Positions 11,891 to 24,473 of a DNA stretch of 64,000 nucleotides are shown piece after piece. Origin of the DNA: Cocos nucifera. Its lineage: Eukaryota; Streptophyta; Magnoliopsida; Arecales; Arecaceae. The stretch lies in the NCBI GenBank assembly GCA_006176705.1, contig QRFJ01001916.1, forward strand, positions 248,001-312,000. The letters run 5' to 3'. The first letter of the stretch is position 1. The number at the start of each line of letters is the position of its first letter. Under the pieces are notes generated by a model that was given only the letters and a program-made list of their open reading frames with translations, had not been told where the DNA came from and searched no databases. The position numbers were made by a program, and so were the translations under genes.

Positions 11891-12760
11891 TGTAAGGATT
11901 TGACACTTTGAATTCGATCCACAATAGAGGAGAATCAAATCATCAAGCAATCGAGCTGGCTCAGATATGGGGTCGAGTTGGCTTGAGCTGAGATCGACTC
12001 AGCTTGAATCGCAATCGAGTCGGCCCTCTTAGGCAGATAGAAAGCAAGAGTTCGTGCAAGATGCAATCGAGTTAGCTTGATCCCTGATAGAGCCAGCTCG
12101 ATGGAGATGAATAGAACAGGACGGAATTTTCTATTTAGACTCGAATTGTAATTAATCCAAAGGGTCTACGAGAGTTGCGCATGAACCACAAGATCCAGCA
12201 GCCATGGAGGATTGCGGTCATAATCTAAAGGTTGAAAAATATTCTAAGACTCTATCAAGATCATGTTTGACTCATATTAGAAGAAAGAACCTCGTTAGGT
12301 CTCTTATGAACTACTGATAAGAGGATTCTCATCCTATTTAAAGAACTAAGGTGTTATGAAGTAGGGGATGGCACGTGTGGCATGAGAGGCACGTTGAGAG
12401 GCTCAGGCAGCCATCAAGAGGAACTTGACAGAGTGCCGAGTATGTGCAGCCCATGAGAGAGAGAAATAGCAGGTATATAGCATCCAGCGCAAAGCCTGTG
12501 AGGGTAGAGCATCTTATAGCTTTTGAGGATCTTCTTGAGATTCTGAGAGAGATTTATGAGGATAGCTTCTAGTTGAGAGAAATTTATGTATAGTAAGTTG
12601 AGAGTGGATATTATCCTCTTGTACTTATTTTTCTCTTTCATAGTCAAGCTTTGTATGTCCCATGGAGGGAAGCCTTTGGGCTGATCCATATACTTGATTG
12701 TATTCTTATTTTATTTTTTCTTTCTTCCTACCATAATATTCTAGTATTAGATCCTTAATA
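11891..12760 (+). repeat. TRG-1 5' LTR
   Basis: Begins tgtaaggatttga and ends ttaata, aligned with 14324-15195. A TATA-like ctatttaaag lies at 12334-12343. The first third is rich in GAGCTGGCTCGA-like palindromes. Confidence 0.9.
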
Positions 12761-12763
12761 AAG

Positions 12764-12775
12764 TGGTATCAGAGC
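12764..12775 (+). promoter_or_regulatory. TRG-1 primer binding site
   Basis: tggtatcagagc, a perfect match to the initiator-Met tRNA primer site common in plant Copia elements, three bases after the LTR. Confidence 0.93.
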
Positions 12776-12815
12776 CAGACGATAGCACAGCGTAGATTAC
12801 AGTAGTGGCTAGAGA

Positions 12816-13655
12816 TTGAAGAATATGAAGAAGACAAGTGCAATCAAGATGAAGATCAGTAGATTTGATGCGAAGAATAATTTCTTCTTATGGCAAGTAA
12901 GGATAAAGAATGTTCTCATCCAACATATATTGATCTATGTTCTCTTGAACGACGAGATGCTGGCTACCATGGAGATGCTGGCTATCAGATGCAAATGGTG
13001 AGCACACTCCACTCATACCTAGTGGATGATGTCATGATCCATGTGCTTGGCGAGATTTTTCTGATAGTGCTATGGTCGAAGCTCAAAAAGTTATACATGG
13101 CAAAGTCTCTCACCAACACGCTACTCTTTTGGAGATAGTTCTATCAGCTATGGATGGACGAAGGTCAGAGCATGCAGAAGCATCTATCCAACTTTCAGAA
13201 GATCCTCACCGACCTCAGCATTGGTAAAAAAATTAAGAAGAAGACTGGGTGTTGGTCTTGCTAGTGTCGCTTTTTTCTCAGCATTGGTAACTGCTCTTCT
13301 AGTAGGAAAGAGCACCATCAAGGTGAAAGAGGTCACTACAATGATACTCCAAAAAGAGTTTCTAAGGAGAAAGAATCTAGCTTCATGCTCAGATGGCGGC
13401 AGCTCAGCTTTAGCGACATCTGAAGGAGCAGGAGGCAATAGATGGAGCAGCAGAGGATCGTAAGGAGAACGATCCAAATCCAAGATGAGGGACCAAAGCA
13501 AGATTAGATGCTATAGGTGCGATGTGTTGGGGCATCGAGTCAAGGATTTTCTACAACTTAGGAATCGAACGAGGGCTATTGTAGTGATGGCTAGTAGCGA
13601 GTCAGAGGATAATATCCTCGAGATATCTGATGAGGTATCTACTTCTTACCAGTAG
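12816..13655 (+). pseudogene. TRG-1 gag remnant
   Basis: Starts MKNMKKTSAIKMKISRFDAK, the usual Copia Gag opening (RFDGKNF-LWQ-). The frame breaks near 13000 and 13140, resuming with LVKKLRRRLG near 13215. The nucleocapsid knuckle at 13509-13550 reads CYRCDVLGHRVKDF, with the final Cys replaced by Phe (TTT). In frame with it, 48 codons after the first Cys, come TAG and TGA (13653-13658), in the same place as in TRG-2. Gag would package element RNA; this copy is dead. Confidence 0.85.
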
Positions 13656-14310
13656 TGAATTTTAGATTTTGCATGCACATATGATGTTTGTTGTAGAGAG
13701 AAGCAGTTTGACTTTCTAGAGAGTAGTGAGGGCACTATTTATCTATCGAATGGATCAAACTGTGTGATCAGAGATATCAGTATGGTCAGCTGGAGGATAT
13801 ATGATGGTGTAGTGAGGAGATTAGGGGAGGTTTGATATATATCTAATTTTAGATGGAATCTTATCTCACTAAGCAGATTAGATTCAAACGGCTATAGGTT
13901 AGTAGCTGATGATGGAATCCTGAAGGTCATGCACAACGATATGATGATATTAAAGGAGAAGAAAAGGATGAGAGGATATTACCATTTGATAGGGAGCCTA
14001 GTGTGAGATGGAGTTTCAGGATTCAGAGGAGGCCTAATGCGAGGTGGAGCTCCAGGTGGAGGTGGATCGAGCATGAGATGGGACACTCGAGAGGATGAGA
14101 GGCAACATCATAAGGTGAAGTTTCTATTGCCATAAGAGGCTACCCCGAATAGATTTCAGATTAGGAGGATCATAGTAATCGATGGAGGTGAGATCGAGCG
14201 GCCTGGCTCGACTCTCACGTTTGTCCATCCATGATCAACAGGCATGCCCTAGGGCATGAAGGTGAGATGGATCACAAGCTCTCAAAGATAGATGAAGGCT
14301 GAATGTCGAG
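13656..14310 (+). other. TRG-1 pol relic and spacer
   Basis: Right after the gag stop, the translation reads ILDFACTYDV, corresponding to the retropepsin active site but with Asp-Phe-Ala instead of Asp-Ser/Thr-Gly/Ala. A gag-pre-integrase-like block follows (WNLISLSRLDSNGY, GYYHLIGSLV, ending near 14005). After that only spacer is left, colinear with TRG-2 27560-27840. No integrase, RT or RNase H motifs are present. Confidence 0.75.
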
Positions 14311-14323
14311 TCGAGGTAGAGAT
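14311..14323 (+). promoter_or_regulatory. TRG-1 polypurine tract
   Basis: The mostly purine tcgaggtagagat directly precedes the 3' LTR. The TRG-2 counterpart is aaggtagagat. Confidence 0.75.
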
Positions 14324-15195
14324 TGTTAGGATTTGATACCTCGAATTCGATCCATAGCAGAGAAGAATCAAATCATTAAGCAATCTAGTTGGCTCGAATA
14401 CGGGGTTGAGTCAGCTCGGGCTGAGATCGAGCTGGCTAAAACCATAATCGAGCCAGCCCTCTCAGATAGAAAGAAAGTAGGAGTTCGGACAAGATGCAGT
14501 CGAGCTAGCTCGATCCCTAATAGAGCTGATTTGATGAAGATGAACAGAATAGGATGGAATTTTCTATGTAGACTCAGATTGTGATTAATCTAAAGGATCT
14601 ATGAGAGTTGCATGTAAACCATAAGATACAGCGGCCATGGAGGATTGCAGTTATGATCTAAAGATTGAAAAATATTTTAAGACTTCTTCAAGATCATGTT
14701 TCACTCATATTAGGAGAAAGAGCCCTATTAGGACTCTTATGAACTGCTGAGAAGAGGATTCTCATCCTATTTAAAGAATTGAGGTGATGTGGAGCAAGGG
14801 ATGGTGCGTGTGGCATGAGAGGCACATAGAGAGGCTCAGGTAGCCATCAAGAGAAGCTTGGTAGAGTATCGAGTATGTGCAGCCCATAAGAGAGAGAAGT
14901 AATAGGTGCATAGCATCCAGCATGGAGGCTGTGAGGGCAGAGCATCTTATAGCTTCTGAGGATCTCCTCGGGATTCTGAGAGAGCTTTTATGAGGATAGC
15001 TTCTAGTTAAGAAAGATTTATGTACAGTGAGTTAAAAGTGGATGTTTTCCTCTTGTACTTATTTTTTTCTTTCATAATAAAGCTTTGCATGCCCCGTGGA
15101 GGCGAGCCTTTAGGCTGATCCACATACTTGATTATGTTCTTATTTTATTTTCTTCTTTCTTTTTGTCATAATATCTTAGTACTAGATCATTAACA
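14324..15195 (+). repeat. TRG-1 3' LTR
   Basis: Begins tgttaggatttga and ends ttaaca, so it keeps the TG...CA ends mutated in the 5' copy. TATA-like ctatttaaag at 14767-14776. Confidence 0.92.
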
Positions 15196-15200
15196 CTCTT

Positions 15201-15591
15201 GGCAGTAAAGAGCTCCATGGATGGATCACGATCAGTGAAATATGCCCCTACACTTCACTTGCATGCCAAACCAGTATCTCCATACTCCTTGGTTAAGAGG
15301 ACAATCAATGAATATGGCATGCAACAACCTACACTTGATTACGTTGTTGTCTTTGGTAACAACGTATCAATTGATCATGATCAAGCTTAAGGACTAAACT
15401 ACAAATCCTCCTTTATCGAGTCTAAATAGTCCTAAGAACTTCATCACCAAAGAGTTCATTACAAGAAGATGCACAAAGTGATAAAATTGCTAGAATAATA
15501 ATTTTATTTATTTATAATAATTTAAGTATATTTATAATTAGCTCAACCATCTACAACCTAGATGATTGGCTTTAGGATACATTTCTCAATA
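15201..15591 (-). repeat. Copia-A 3' LTR, inner part
   Basis: Continues the LTR after TRG-1; it aligns with 22972-23362. The minus-strand start at 15591 is TATTGAGAAATG, a TG-to-TA change from the expected TGTTGAGAAATG. Confidence 0.9.
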
Positions 15592-15601
15592 ACTCCCACT
15601 T
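15592..15601 (-). promoter_or_regulatory. Copia-A polypurine tract
   Basis: Minus strand aagtgggagt directly upstream of the 3' LTR, the classic plant Copia tract. Confidence 0.9.
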
Positions 15602-15736
15602 AGACTAAAAACATTTAGAACAATGTCGTATATTCATCTTCCATCTGTGATTATCGAACTCTTTGATTTTAAGGGCTTTAATAAATGGATCTACCATGTT
15701 CTTCTTTTCATCGATCTTCTGAAGGTCGATGTTACC

Positions 15737-17050
15737 TCATTCCATGATCTCTCGTACAAGATGGTAGCAACAAAGAATGTACTTGGTGCACTGATGTACC
15801 TTTATCTCCTTCGCTTGAGCTATGGCTTTAGTGCTATCATAGTAAAGTAGAATCGAACCATTTAAGGAGGGTGCCACTACCAGCTCTTCGATGAACTTTT
15901 GTAGCCACACAGTTTCTTTTGTAGCATCGAATGCCGCGACATACTCCATCTTGCACACAGAATTGGCCACAGTATGCCACTTGAAATTCTTCCAACAGAT
16001 TGCTCTACTGTTCAGGATAAATATATAACCTGACACACTCTTGCTATCATCATGATCTGATTGAAAACTAAAATCAGTATATCCTATAAGTTTCAAGTCA
16101 GCATCTCCATAGATGAGCCACTGGTCCTTAGTATTTCTCAAATACTTTAAAATTATCTTTACAACCTTCCAATGATTCTCATCCGGATCAGGCTGGTATC
16201 TACTCACTACCCCCAATAAGTATGCCACATCCGACCTTGTACACATCATGGCGTACATAATAGAATCTACTATCGAAGTATATGGTATTCTACTCATACG
16301 CTTTCTCTCGAAGGGTTATCGAACAATTCTTCTTTGAGAGAGTAATTTCATGGCCTATCGAAGATAGCCCCTTTTCGAATTTGCCATGTTGAATCACTTC
16401 AGCACGGTATCGATGTATGTGGACTGGGACAACCTAAGTAACCTTTTATATCCATCTCTATAGATCTTCAACCCTAGGATGTAAGAAGCTTCTCCCAAGT
16501 CATTCATGGAGAATTGCGATGACAGCTACACCTTTATTCCCTATAATGCAGGAATATCATTCTCAATTAAGAGAATATCATCCACATACAAAATAAGAAA
16601 TATAACTATAGAATTGTTAGTCCATTTATACATATAGGATTCCTCTCCATTCTTAATGAAGCCATATGTTCTGATCACCTTATCAAAATGCATGTTCTAA
16701 CTCCATGATGCCTGCTTCAATCCATAAATAGATTTTTGAAGTTTGCACACTTTGAACTCATTTGTAGATGTGAAATCCTTAGGCTATATCATATATACCT
16801 TCTCATCTAGCTCTCTATTAAGAAATATTATTTTTATATCCATCTGTCAGATCTCAAAGTCTAGATGTACTGCTATCGCAAGCATAATCCGAATAGACTT
16901 GAGCATTGCCACTGAAAAAAATATCTCATCATAGTCAATACTATAATATTGACGATATTCCTTGGCAACCAAATGGACTTTATAGATCTCCATCTTCCAG
17001 TCTGTGTCCCTTTTTTTTAAAAAAATTTACTTACACCCAGTGAATTTTAC
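15737..17050 (-). pseudogene. Copia-A reverse transcriptase and RNase H remnant
   Basis: RNase H (16297-15737, 186 open codons) shows SRIPYTSIVDSIMYAMMCTR, VSRYQPDPDENHWK, ILKYLRNTKDQ, SVSGYIFILNS and CKMEYVAAFDATKE, the usual Copia blocks. RT lies upstream, about 17050-16300, broken into frames. Its catalytic box is intact at 16588-16577 (TATGTGGATGAT, YVDD), followed by ILLIEN. RT copies element RNA into cDNA; RNase H trims the hybrid. Stops and shifts make the pair nonfunctional. Confidence 0.88.
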
Positions 17051-18300
17051 TCCTTCAGGTGGATCAACCAATGTCCATATACTGTTGACTTTCATGGACT
17101 TTATTTTAGATTTCATGGTTTCCAACCACTTATCAAAATCGAACATCTACATGGCATTCATGTAGGTGATTGGATCCTCATTGTTCTCATCGAGTTTAAC
17201 AAGATCACCATCTCAGACCAAAAAATCATAGTATCTATCTAGTTGATGCGGTACTCTACCAGATTTCCTCAAGGATGACTCTATAATGGGCTCTGGATTT
17301 GATCTTATCAAATTCAGTTCTGTAGGTTCACTAGAATATGTTTGTTCTTCCATCAATCAAACTTCACTAAGTTCAATATTAGAGGTAGCAATTTCTTTCA
17401 TAAGAAATTCTTTTACAAAAAGACTGTCCTATTGCTAACGAACATCTTTTATTCTTCAGCAAGGTAGAAGTAATAACCCCTAGTTTTCTTGGGGCACCCT
17501 ATGAACAAGCACTTATCGGACCTTAGTCCAAATTTTTTTGGCTGCAAACGTTTGACATAAGCCAGACATCCCCAAATCCTAAGGTGAGAGAGTGTCGACC
17601 TACGTCCAATTCATATATCATATGTAGTCTTTGCAATAGACTTGCTCAGAAAATTATTTAAAATAAAACAAGCAGTCTCGAGCGCATACCCTAGAAAGAA
17701 ACAGGCAGACTCACAAATCTCATCATGGACTGAACTATGTCCAGCAGGCTTCTATTCATCCTTTCGGACACACCATTATGCTGTGGTGTTCCTGGAGGGA
17801 TCCATTATGAGAGAATCTCATTCTCTCCTAGATATGTCAAAAATTCATTGAAAAGATATTTACCTCTTCGATTTGATCGAAGAGTTTTAATACTCTTCTC
17901 AAGTTATTTTTCTATCTTATTTCGATATCGTTTGAACATTTTAAATGAATCAAATTTACTCTTCATAAGATAGATATACCCTTACCTAAATAGATCATCA
18001 GTAAATGTAATGAAGTAGTAGAACCTACCTCTAGCATATGTGTTCATAGGTCCATATACATCAGTATGTATTAGACCAAGAAGATCAGTGGCTTATTCAC
18101 CATTTTCAGTAAAAGATGATTTGATCATTTTACTAAGAAGGCAGGACTCACAGGTAGTTAATAATTTACAATCATCGATATCAAGGATATGCTCCTTGAC
18201 TAACCTATTGATCCTATTCTTATTTATATGACCGAGCTTACAGTGTTAAAGATAGACATCGATGACATTATCTAGTTTCAGACATTTATTTGACATGTAC
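17051..18300 (-). pseudogene. Copia-A integrase remnant
   Basis: Around 17800-17690 the minus strand reads PPGTPQHNGVSERMNRSLLD, containing the core-ending Glu. Upstream, at about 17890-17850, is a degraded second-Asp block (LRSNRRGKYL, Asp to Asn). The first-Asp region lies near 18050-17990. Integrase before RT confirms Copia class. No long frame remains. Confidence 0.8.
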
Positions 18301-18344
18301 ATTACACTAATAGGCTATGATAATATAAAAATATCATTTTTTAG

Positions 18345-18863
18345 TCATCCTCGCATTACTATAACATCATTCATAATGATATCATAATAATTTTCTTTTA
18401 TTAATAAACAATAACCATCTTGGATCAAAAGTCCAATAGATATTATGTTCATCATAAAAGATGGACAATAATGATAGTTACTTAAAATGACATTATTATT
18501 TTTGAAAATAAGCTTAAGAGTTTCCAATGCTATGATTGAAACTTTACTTCTATCTCCAATATTAAGGAATCTATCGCTATTCTCAAACTTTTTACCAATT
18601 TGAAGTTCATGCAATGAATTACATATGTGAATTGGATTTTCGATATCTAATACCCAAGTAGATATATCATAAATAAAAAAATTATAAGATGTTATCATAT
18701 AACAATCTTGACCAGTAACCACTTGCTTATTTCTTCTGTTTAGATCAAGAGGATCATTTTTCTTCGAGTTTGCCTGATTAGGATCAACACTAGACTCCTC
18801 GTAATTAGGTCCTAAAAGCTTGTCATTATCTAATAGTGAATGGAGTGGACTTACACTAGCCAT
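18345..18863 (-). pseudogene. Copia-A gag start joined to protease; gag body deleted
   Basis: A 172-codon open frame starts at 18863 with MASVSPLHSLLDNDKLLGPN, the normal beginning of this Gag type. After about residue 23 it goes straight to the linker before protease (PNQANSKKNDPLDLNRRNKQ) and then to TWVLDIENPIHICNSL, the protease active-site region with DIE in place of DTG. Then comes SNYHYCPSFMMNIISIGLL, the pre-integrase block. About 200 residues of Gag, including the zinc knuckle, are absent. The frame is open across the junction, so this may be an old fusion. Copia-C has a similar loss. Confidence 0.8.
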
Positions 18864-20745
18864 TCTATTTATCTGAAAGAAAAATATGAAATCTTATTAG
18901 TACTTGAATTGATTAATCCTGAAGACTTGGACTTTAGTCCTCTTACTATTTTTATGAATTGGTAGCCTCTACCTTCAATTCAAGAAATTACACTAACTCC
19001 TTAGTGGATACTAGAATCCACATAGACTACAAATGGATCCAAGAAAAGCTCTGGCTAACCCATGTGCATCTACAAGTAGGTTCACAACTAATAATTTCTC
19101 CAAATAATTTTTAGTAATTAGATTTTATCTCAGAAGCCAATTCAGTAGGCTATGGCCTTCACTAAAAAGATTTGGTTAGGTCCAACTATTAACATGATTG
19201 AGTTCGGTGCATCAAACCAATGATGACTAGGTCTGAAAAAAGCTCTGGCTAACCTGATCACTGTTAACAAAGTGCGATCTAATCATCATATGATGGACAG
19301 TAATTTTAATATCCAGATAAATACCAAGTGTGTAAGGCACCTCCAATATCCACCTAGAAAGTTGGACTCATTACTATTCATCTTAATGGGAGGCTATGAC
19401 TCAGTTATCTCCATAATTTAGTTATTTTAAGGACCTAATAATTTAAAGAATTTAGGTTACATGTGATTTAAGGATACAAAGGATATAGACCAATTTTCTT
19501 CCACTGACTTCATCAAGTCAATAGATTAGAATTAGGATCAATTTAGGTCCATAGTCACCTAATTCAGTCTTATTGATTGAAATCAGTCAAACTAATTTTT
19601 AGTGACATTAATCAGTTCGAATCACCAAGTGATCCAATCAAATTCTAATCGATCATGTCAGCCAGATAAGTGAGATCAGTGGAAGAAATATGCCATTAAC
19701 TCATCAAAGATCGAATCAGTGCGAGTAGCTTCCAATTAAAAATCACTGGTCTTAACTACCAAACTTACCTTAGATATCAATTGGTTAATTAGGTTCAATC
19801 TAATCAACCCAGTAATTTTGGATGGGACTGTGTAGCCTTGAATCAAGTCCATTTTGGTCCTTATTAAAGACATGGACTTGTCTAACTACAACTATTGAAG
19901 TTGAATCTAGAGAATCCTTGATCTAATCTAATTCAATATTTAGTTAGATTTGATCAATTTCTCTAATTTAGTCCATTCTTCAACTAACCTTAGGTCTAAT
20001 CCATTCAATGGACCTAATTCATCTAACCCTTTAATCTACAAATTTATAATTTTATCTTAGGATCTTTAATTTATAATTCTAGATCTTATAAGATAATATT
20101 TAATTCTTTTAATTAAGTTTTTAGGCTGATGAATTTGGGTTTGATATTTAAAAAATATTTTTTAATTTTAAAAAATTTTATTTTTTGTTCATCAAATGGA
20201 TTGACTTATTTCAAAAATGGATCAGCTCATTTCATAAACAGCAATACTATTGCATGTTTCATAATAGAAAATAAAGCAAACTTAAATTAAACCATAAATT
20301 ATATATTAGATCTAATCTAATACATTCATGTTTAATTTTTAATTAAAATCATTTCAATAAAAATCATAAAATCCTTTAGATCCTATCGACACGTGCTCAT
20401 CATCGTCAAGCCGACTCGATCAGATGATGAGCTGGATCGACTGCAATTCGCCCGAGCACAACATCTATCTTTCTGAGATAGCTGGCTCAATACAGTATCG
20501 AGCTAGCTCGATTTGAGCCCAAGCTGGCTCAACAACATATCCGAGCTGGGCATCATCTCAGATGGCTTGAGATAGTTGGCTTGAATCAGCATCGAGCCGG
20601 TTCGATTTAAGCTCGAGCCAGCTCGACTGCATATCTAAGCTAGCTCTAAATATCCACAATCACAAATTATGGATCTAAAACATATCGTATATGCATTTAT
20701 ATATTTAATTTTTTTAATTACATATAAGCATGTCAAGCAACCCTT
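18864..20745. other. Copia-A 5' leader, noncoding
   Basis: About 1.9 kb between gag start and primer site. It aligns in order with the Copia-C leader (54508-56597), for example ggttaggtccaacta near 19170. At 20400-20650 it carries GAGCTGGCTCGA-type palindromes not seen in Copia-C, including the perfect 16-mer atcgagctagctcgat at 20497-20512. No gene seen. Confidence 0.75.
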
Positions 20746-20757
20746 GCTCTAATACCA
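20746..20757 (-). promoter_or_regulatory. Copia-A primer binding site
   Basis: Minus strand tggtattagagc, one C-to-T change from the initiator-Met tRNA site tggtatcagagc; two bases from the LTR end. Confidence 0.92.
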
Positions 20758-20759
20758 TT

Positions 20760-23362
20760 TGATGGAAATCATGCAGAATTTTAGGCATGTTTTTCAAAAC
20801 TTTTTCAAAATTTTAATTACAACGAAAGCAAAATTAAAATTTAAAATTAATTCAATGCAATGCATTGATACTTCAATAACCGTATACTAAGATCTAGACA
20901 TACTGATATGTATTAGAAAAATAAAATACATTCAATTAGCAAATCACATTTATTGATCGATGTGTTCTAAACACAATACCTGTGTGCAGGTAGATGATCT
21001 CCATAATCTAAAATTGCAAGAAGAAGCCCTTATATTGCATTATAGCTGCATACACGTCTGACCTCTATGGTGAGTACATACGAAGCTCCTAATCCCGACC
21101 AGCTCTATCGGAGTGCTAGCTCCTCGCTGGGGCCTTCAACGGTTGATCTTCATCGATCCAATCGATGACCTTCTTTCCAATCTTTCGAACATTCCAAAAA
21201 ATTGGTAGATGTACTTTGGAGGATGACTAGGTGGTGGTGAAAAATTGATGGTGATCTAGCACTCACAGCGCTAAAACTCACCATCCTAACCTTGAGTCCC
21301 AACTCAAGGGTTTCGCACACCAAAAGCCCTGACGCCCAAAAACTTCACTCACACCCTCTCTTTGGAATTTTTCTATGAAACAAATTTTCATGGATCGAGG
21401 GACTCTCCCTCTATCGAATACCCACTCTTAAAAACCTTTTAGATGGACAACCAAAAAGAGAAAAATAAGTGAAGTGGCTGAGAGGAAAAATTGGCGCAGG
21501 AAAACTTTTCTTCCTCTCTAGATTTTCCATGCATAGAACTTGTGCCCCCACCCAATTTTCTCTCTCCAAGAAATCCTCCTCTCACTCTCCATCTCGTGCA
21601 TGCACAAAAGATTCCCATCTTAAATTGGTGACCAAAAAGATGAAAAATCAGCATGGAAGAGATAAGGTGAGATGGTTGAACTTGTTTCAATCAATCTCAT
21701 GAATTCAAAATTCGAAGAGCTTCTTATCCAATTCCAACGCCCACACCAGGATGTTTGACGCGCAGAAGAACTCTCCTTCTACACATCCACTCATTGAAAT
21801 GCACAAAAATATGCGACAATACCATAAGCGTGCGTGGAGAAGTGGATAAGGATGAGAGGGTTAGGAGGTTTCAACCAAACCAACCATCAATTGAATTCAA
21901 AATTCAATTTCATTCGAACCAGTCCAACACTTGGACCAGGTCAAAGAGAGAATAGAAGAGGGGCAGGCAGGCATGGCTCAAAGTGTGGCATAGGGAGAAT
22001 TTGAATTCAACGTTCAAACTTACTTTGAATTGGTCCAAATTGGTTTCAACCAAACCAATTTTTTAGACCTAATTAGACTAGGTCAAACCTAATCAAAATA
22101 AGCTTTACCCAATCCAATAAATTTCTAATCAAATTAGAAATTAATTAGGTCTAGCCCCTGATCAAATTAAGATCAAATCTTCCATAGCGATTAGGTCATC
22201 ACATAACCTAATCGGGTCAAATCCAATTGAATCAAATTTAATCAAATTCTTTTCACTCAATCAAATTGAGGTAATCAGTAATCTAATTACTAATTAATCT
22301 TTCAATAATATCAAAATCTCAATCCAGTGGAATCCATGAAGATAGAGTTTCAGTCCAATGAGACTTTCAATCATAGAATTTTAGTCCAGTAAAACTCTTG
22401 ACCATATAGTTCCAGACCATTGGGACTCATGATCAACCATCAGATCAAGTAGAAACTTCTATTGTATGTGACTTCATAGATTCAAATCCTAAGTTGGTAG
22501 CATAAGAACCAATATCCTGTACCAATCGATGTGATAATCTAGTAATGGTATCCAACGTTCGGATAGGTTGAATAGTCACAACACAATATCGATGAACCAA
22601 TGGCATATAGTTACCATATAATTCATTCGCTTAACCTTAATGCTCAAAGAACGATATAGGATTTACTGCCAATCCTAAAAAAATCATCCACATTGTATTT
22701 CAAAATTCAGTATCCATTAAATGGACCATCTCGATCGAGGTTTTGTCAAATTGAAATACAATGATGCATCTGCTCCAACACTTGGAGAGGTCAATCCCAT
22801 CTTAACTCACACACTGACTTCACAAGTACTTGACTGCATCTAGTAGCCTTCCATTATTGAATTAGAAATTTAGGTAGTCCGGTACCTAAGTGCAGTGAGT
22901 TGCTTGCAAGTCACCATGGTGATCTTAGGTCTGAAGGACACTTATACCCATATCCTTCGTGAGCAACTCTTAGCGGTAAAGAGCTCCATAGATGAGTCAC
23001 GATCAGTAAAATGTATCTCTATACTTCACTTGCATGCCATGCCAGTATCTCCATGCTCCTTGGTTAAGAGGACAACCAAGGAATATGGCATGCAACGACC
23101 TACACTCGATTATATTGTCATCCTTGGTAACAACATATCATTTGATCATGATCAAATTTAAGAACTAAATGATAAATTCTTCTTTATCGAGTCTAAATGG
23201 TCCTAAGAATTTCATCATAAAAGAGTTCATTATAGGAAGATGCACAAAGTAATGAAATTATTAGAATAATAATTTTATTTATTTATAATAATTCAAGTAT
23301 ATTTACAATCAGCTCAACCATCTACAATCTAGATGATTGACTATAGGATATATTGTTTGATA
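20760..23362 (-). repeat. Copia-A 5' LTR
   Basis: 2603 bp, aligned with the split 3' LTR. It starts tgatggaaat and ends in the mutated gtttgata, followed by TSD gaaat. It keeps the empty TRG-1 site near 22961-22981. Confidence 0.93.
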
Positions 23363-23367
23363 GAAAT

Positions 23368-24470
23368 ATTCTACTAGTGATGCATTTGTAATGAAACTAC
23401 ATTATATAAATATATAAGAGTGTACAATAACTATACAAATAAATAAATAAATAAATGATACAATAAAAACTACTTTCATTGATCATGGGATCGTGCGATG
23501 TGGATGTCAGTGGAAACTCATTGGTGGATGGAGCATATGCCAGAGATGTGGCTGATGGTGGAGGCTTAGATACCGATGGAGGAGTAGATACCAGTGGTGC
23601 CTAGGCAGCTGTTGCAAAGATGGATGGAGTATGCTCCGATTGTGACTAAGATATGAAGCTCTGTGTCACCCATCGAGGGGCATAGGTGAAAACTAGATGG
23701 TATTTTGATACCATCATGACTTGCAACATTAATGAATATTAACCAATATAACATGTTGAACAGTAATATTAGTAAAGCATCAACAAATAGATTCTAACAT
23801 TTATACTAGAATGTTGAATTCATTGTCTAGTAGCATCTACAATATGGACATTACCATTACTTCTGACAAATGTATCTAGGATCTTAATAGCATCAAGTAA
23901 ATTTTATCCAAGATGAGCACTTTGTATGCATGGTCCAATATGATCATCAACCTCGGTATCATCAAACATATGCCAAGGCACCATCCTCACAACAATATTC
24001 TATTGAGGCTTCAAGAGATCACTAACGTAAAAGACTTGACTAGCTTGGAAGATAAGTATATATTGTTCTTCAGTACGGAGATGGCATTGCACATTGACAA
24101 GAGTAAAACTGCACTCATCAGTCTTCATTCCTAATTGAGATAAGATGTCAAATTAATCGCATTTCATCAATGCAATCATCTTTTTAGAATAGTAGTCCAA
24201 GATGACTATCTTCTCTACTATCCAATAATAGTTCAAATCCTCCGTACGAGATTATGAATTCTTCAAGTTAGCATAACACCCAATGGTGGCACTCAACATC
24301 ATGCCATTATTTTGTGTTGTCATGTTTATAGACCAGTTGTGAGTATTGAACCAATAGCTTTTAATGATGAGCTATTTGTACTCATGCATGGTATGATTAA
24401 GTCCCATTGAAAGAGCATGCACTGTAGAGCTCACATCACCGAGAGATAATCTTCATATCTAAGGAGGTGA
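23368..24470 (-). other. CACTA region between transposase and second ORF
   Basis: CACTA sequence resumed after Copia-A. The minus strand near 23580-23480 encodes a Pro/Ser-rich stretch (PPSVSKPPPSATSLAYAPST), probably the N-terminal part of the second ORF. An AAAT microsatellite lies at 23437-23458. From 23780 to 24470 it likely covers transposase C-terminal sequence and introns; frames are broken and I see no clear protein. Confidence 0.5.
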
Positions 24471-24473
24471 CAT

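Larger units (their letters stand above)
11891..15195 (+). mobile_element. TRG-1: short gag-only Copia-type retroelement, TSD ctctt
   Basis: The target duplication ctctt is at 11886-11890 and 15196-15200. The empty site survives in the other Copia-A LTR (gagcaactcttagcggtaaag near 22961-22981), which proves both boundaries. LTRs of 870 and 872 bp flank 1563 bp that hold a primer site, a gag remnant, a short relic of the protease/pre-integrase region and a polypurine tract. There is no integrase, RT or RNase H. This matches the class described as terminal-repeat retrotransposons with a GAG domain (TR-GAG). A second member is TRG-2. Confidence 0.9.
9614..23362 (-). mobile_element. Copia-A: Ty1/Copia retrotransposon with TSD gaaat
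   Basis: Flanked by gaaat at 9609-9613 and 23363-23367. The LTRs start TGATG[AG]AAAT on the plus strand; PBS and PPT sit in the right places for a minus-strand element. Pol order on the minus strand is protease, integrase, RT, RNase H, which is Copia order. The 3' LTR is split by TRG-1. Joining 9609-9613 to 23368 restores CACTA sequence. Most of gag is missing. Confidence 0.95.
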
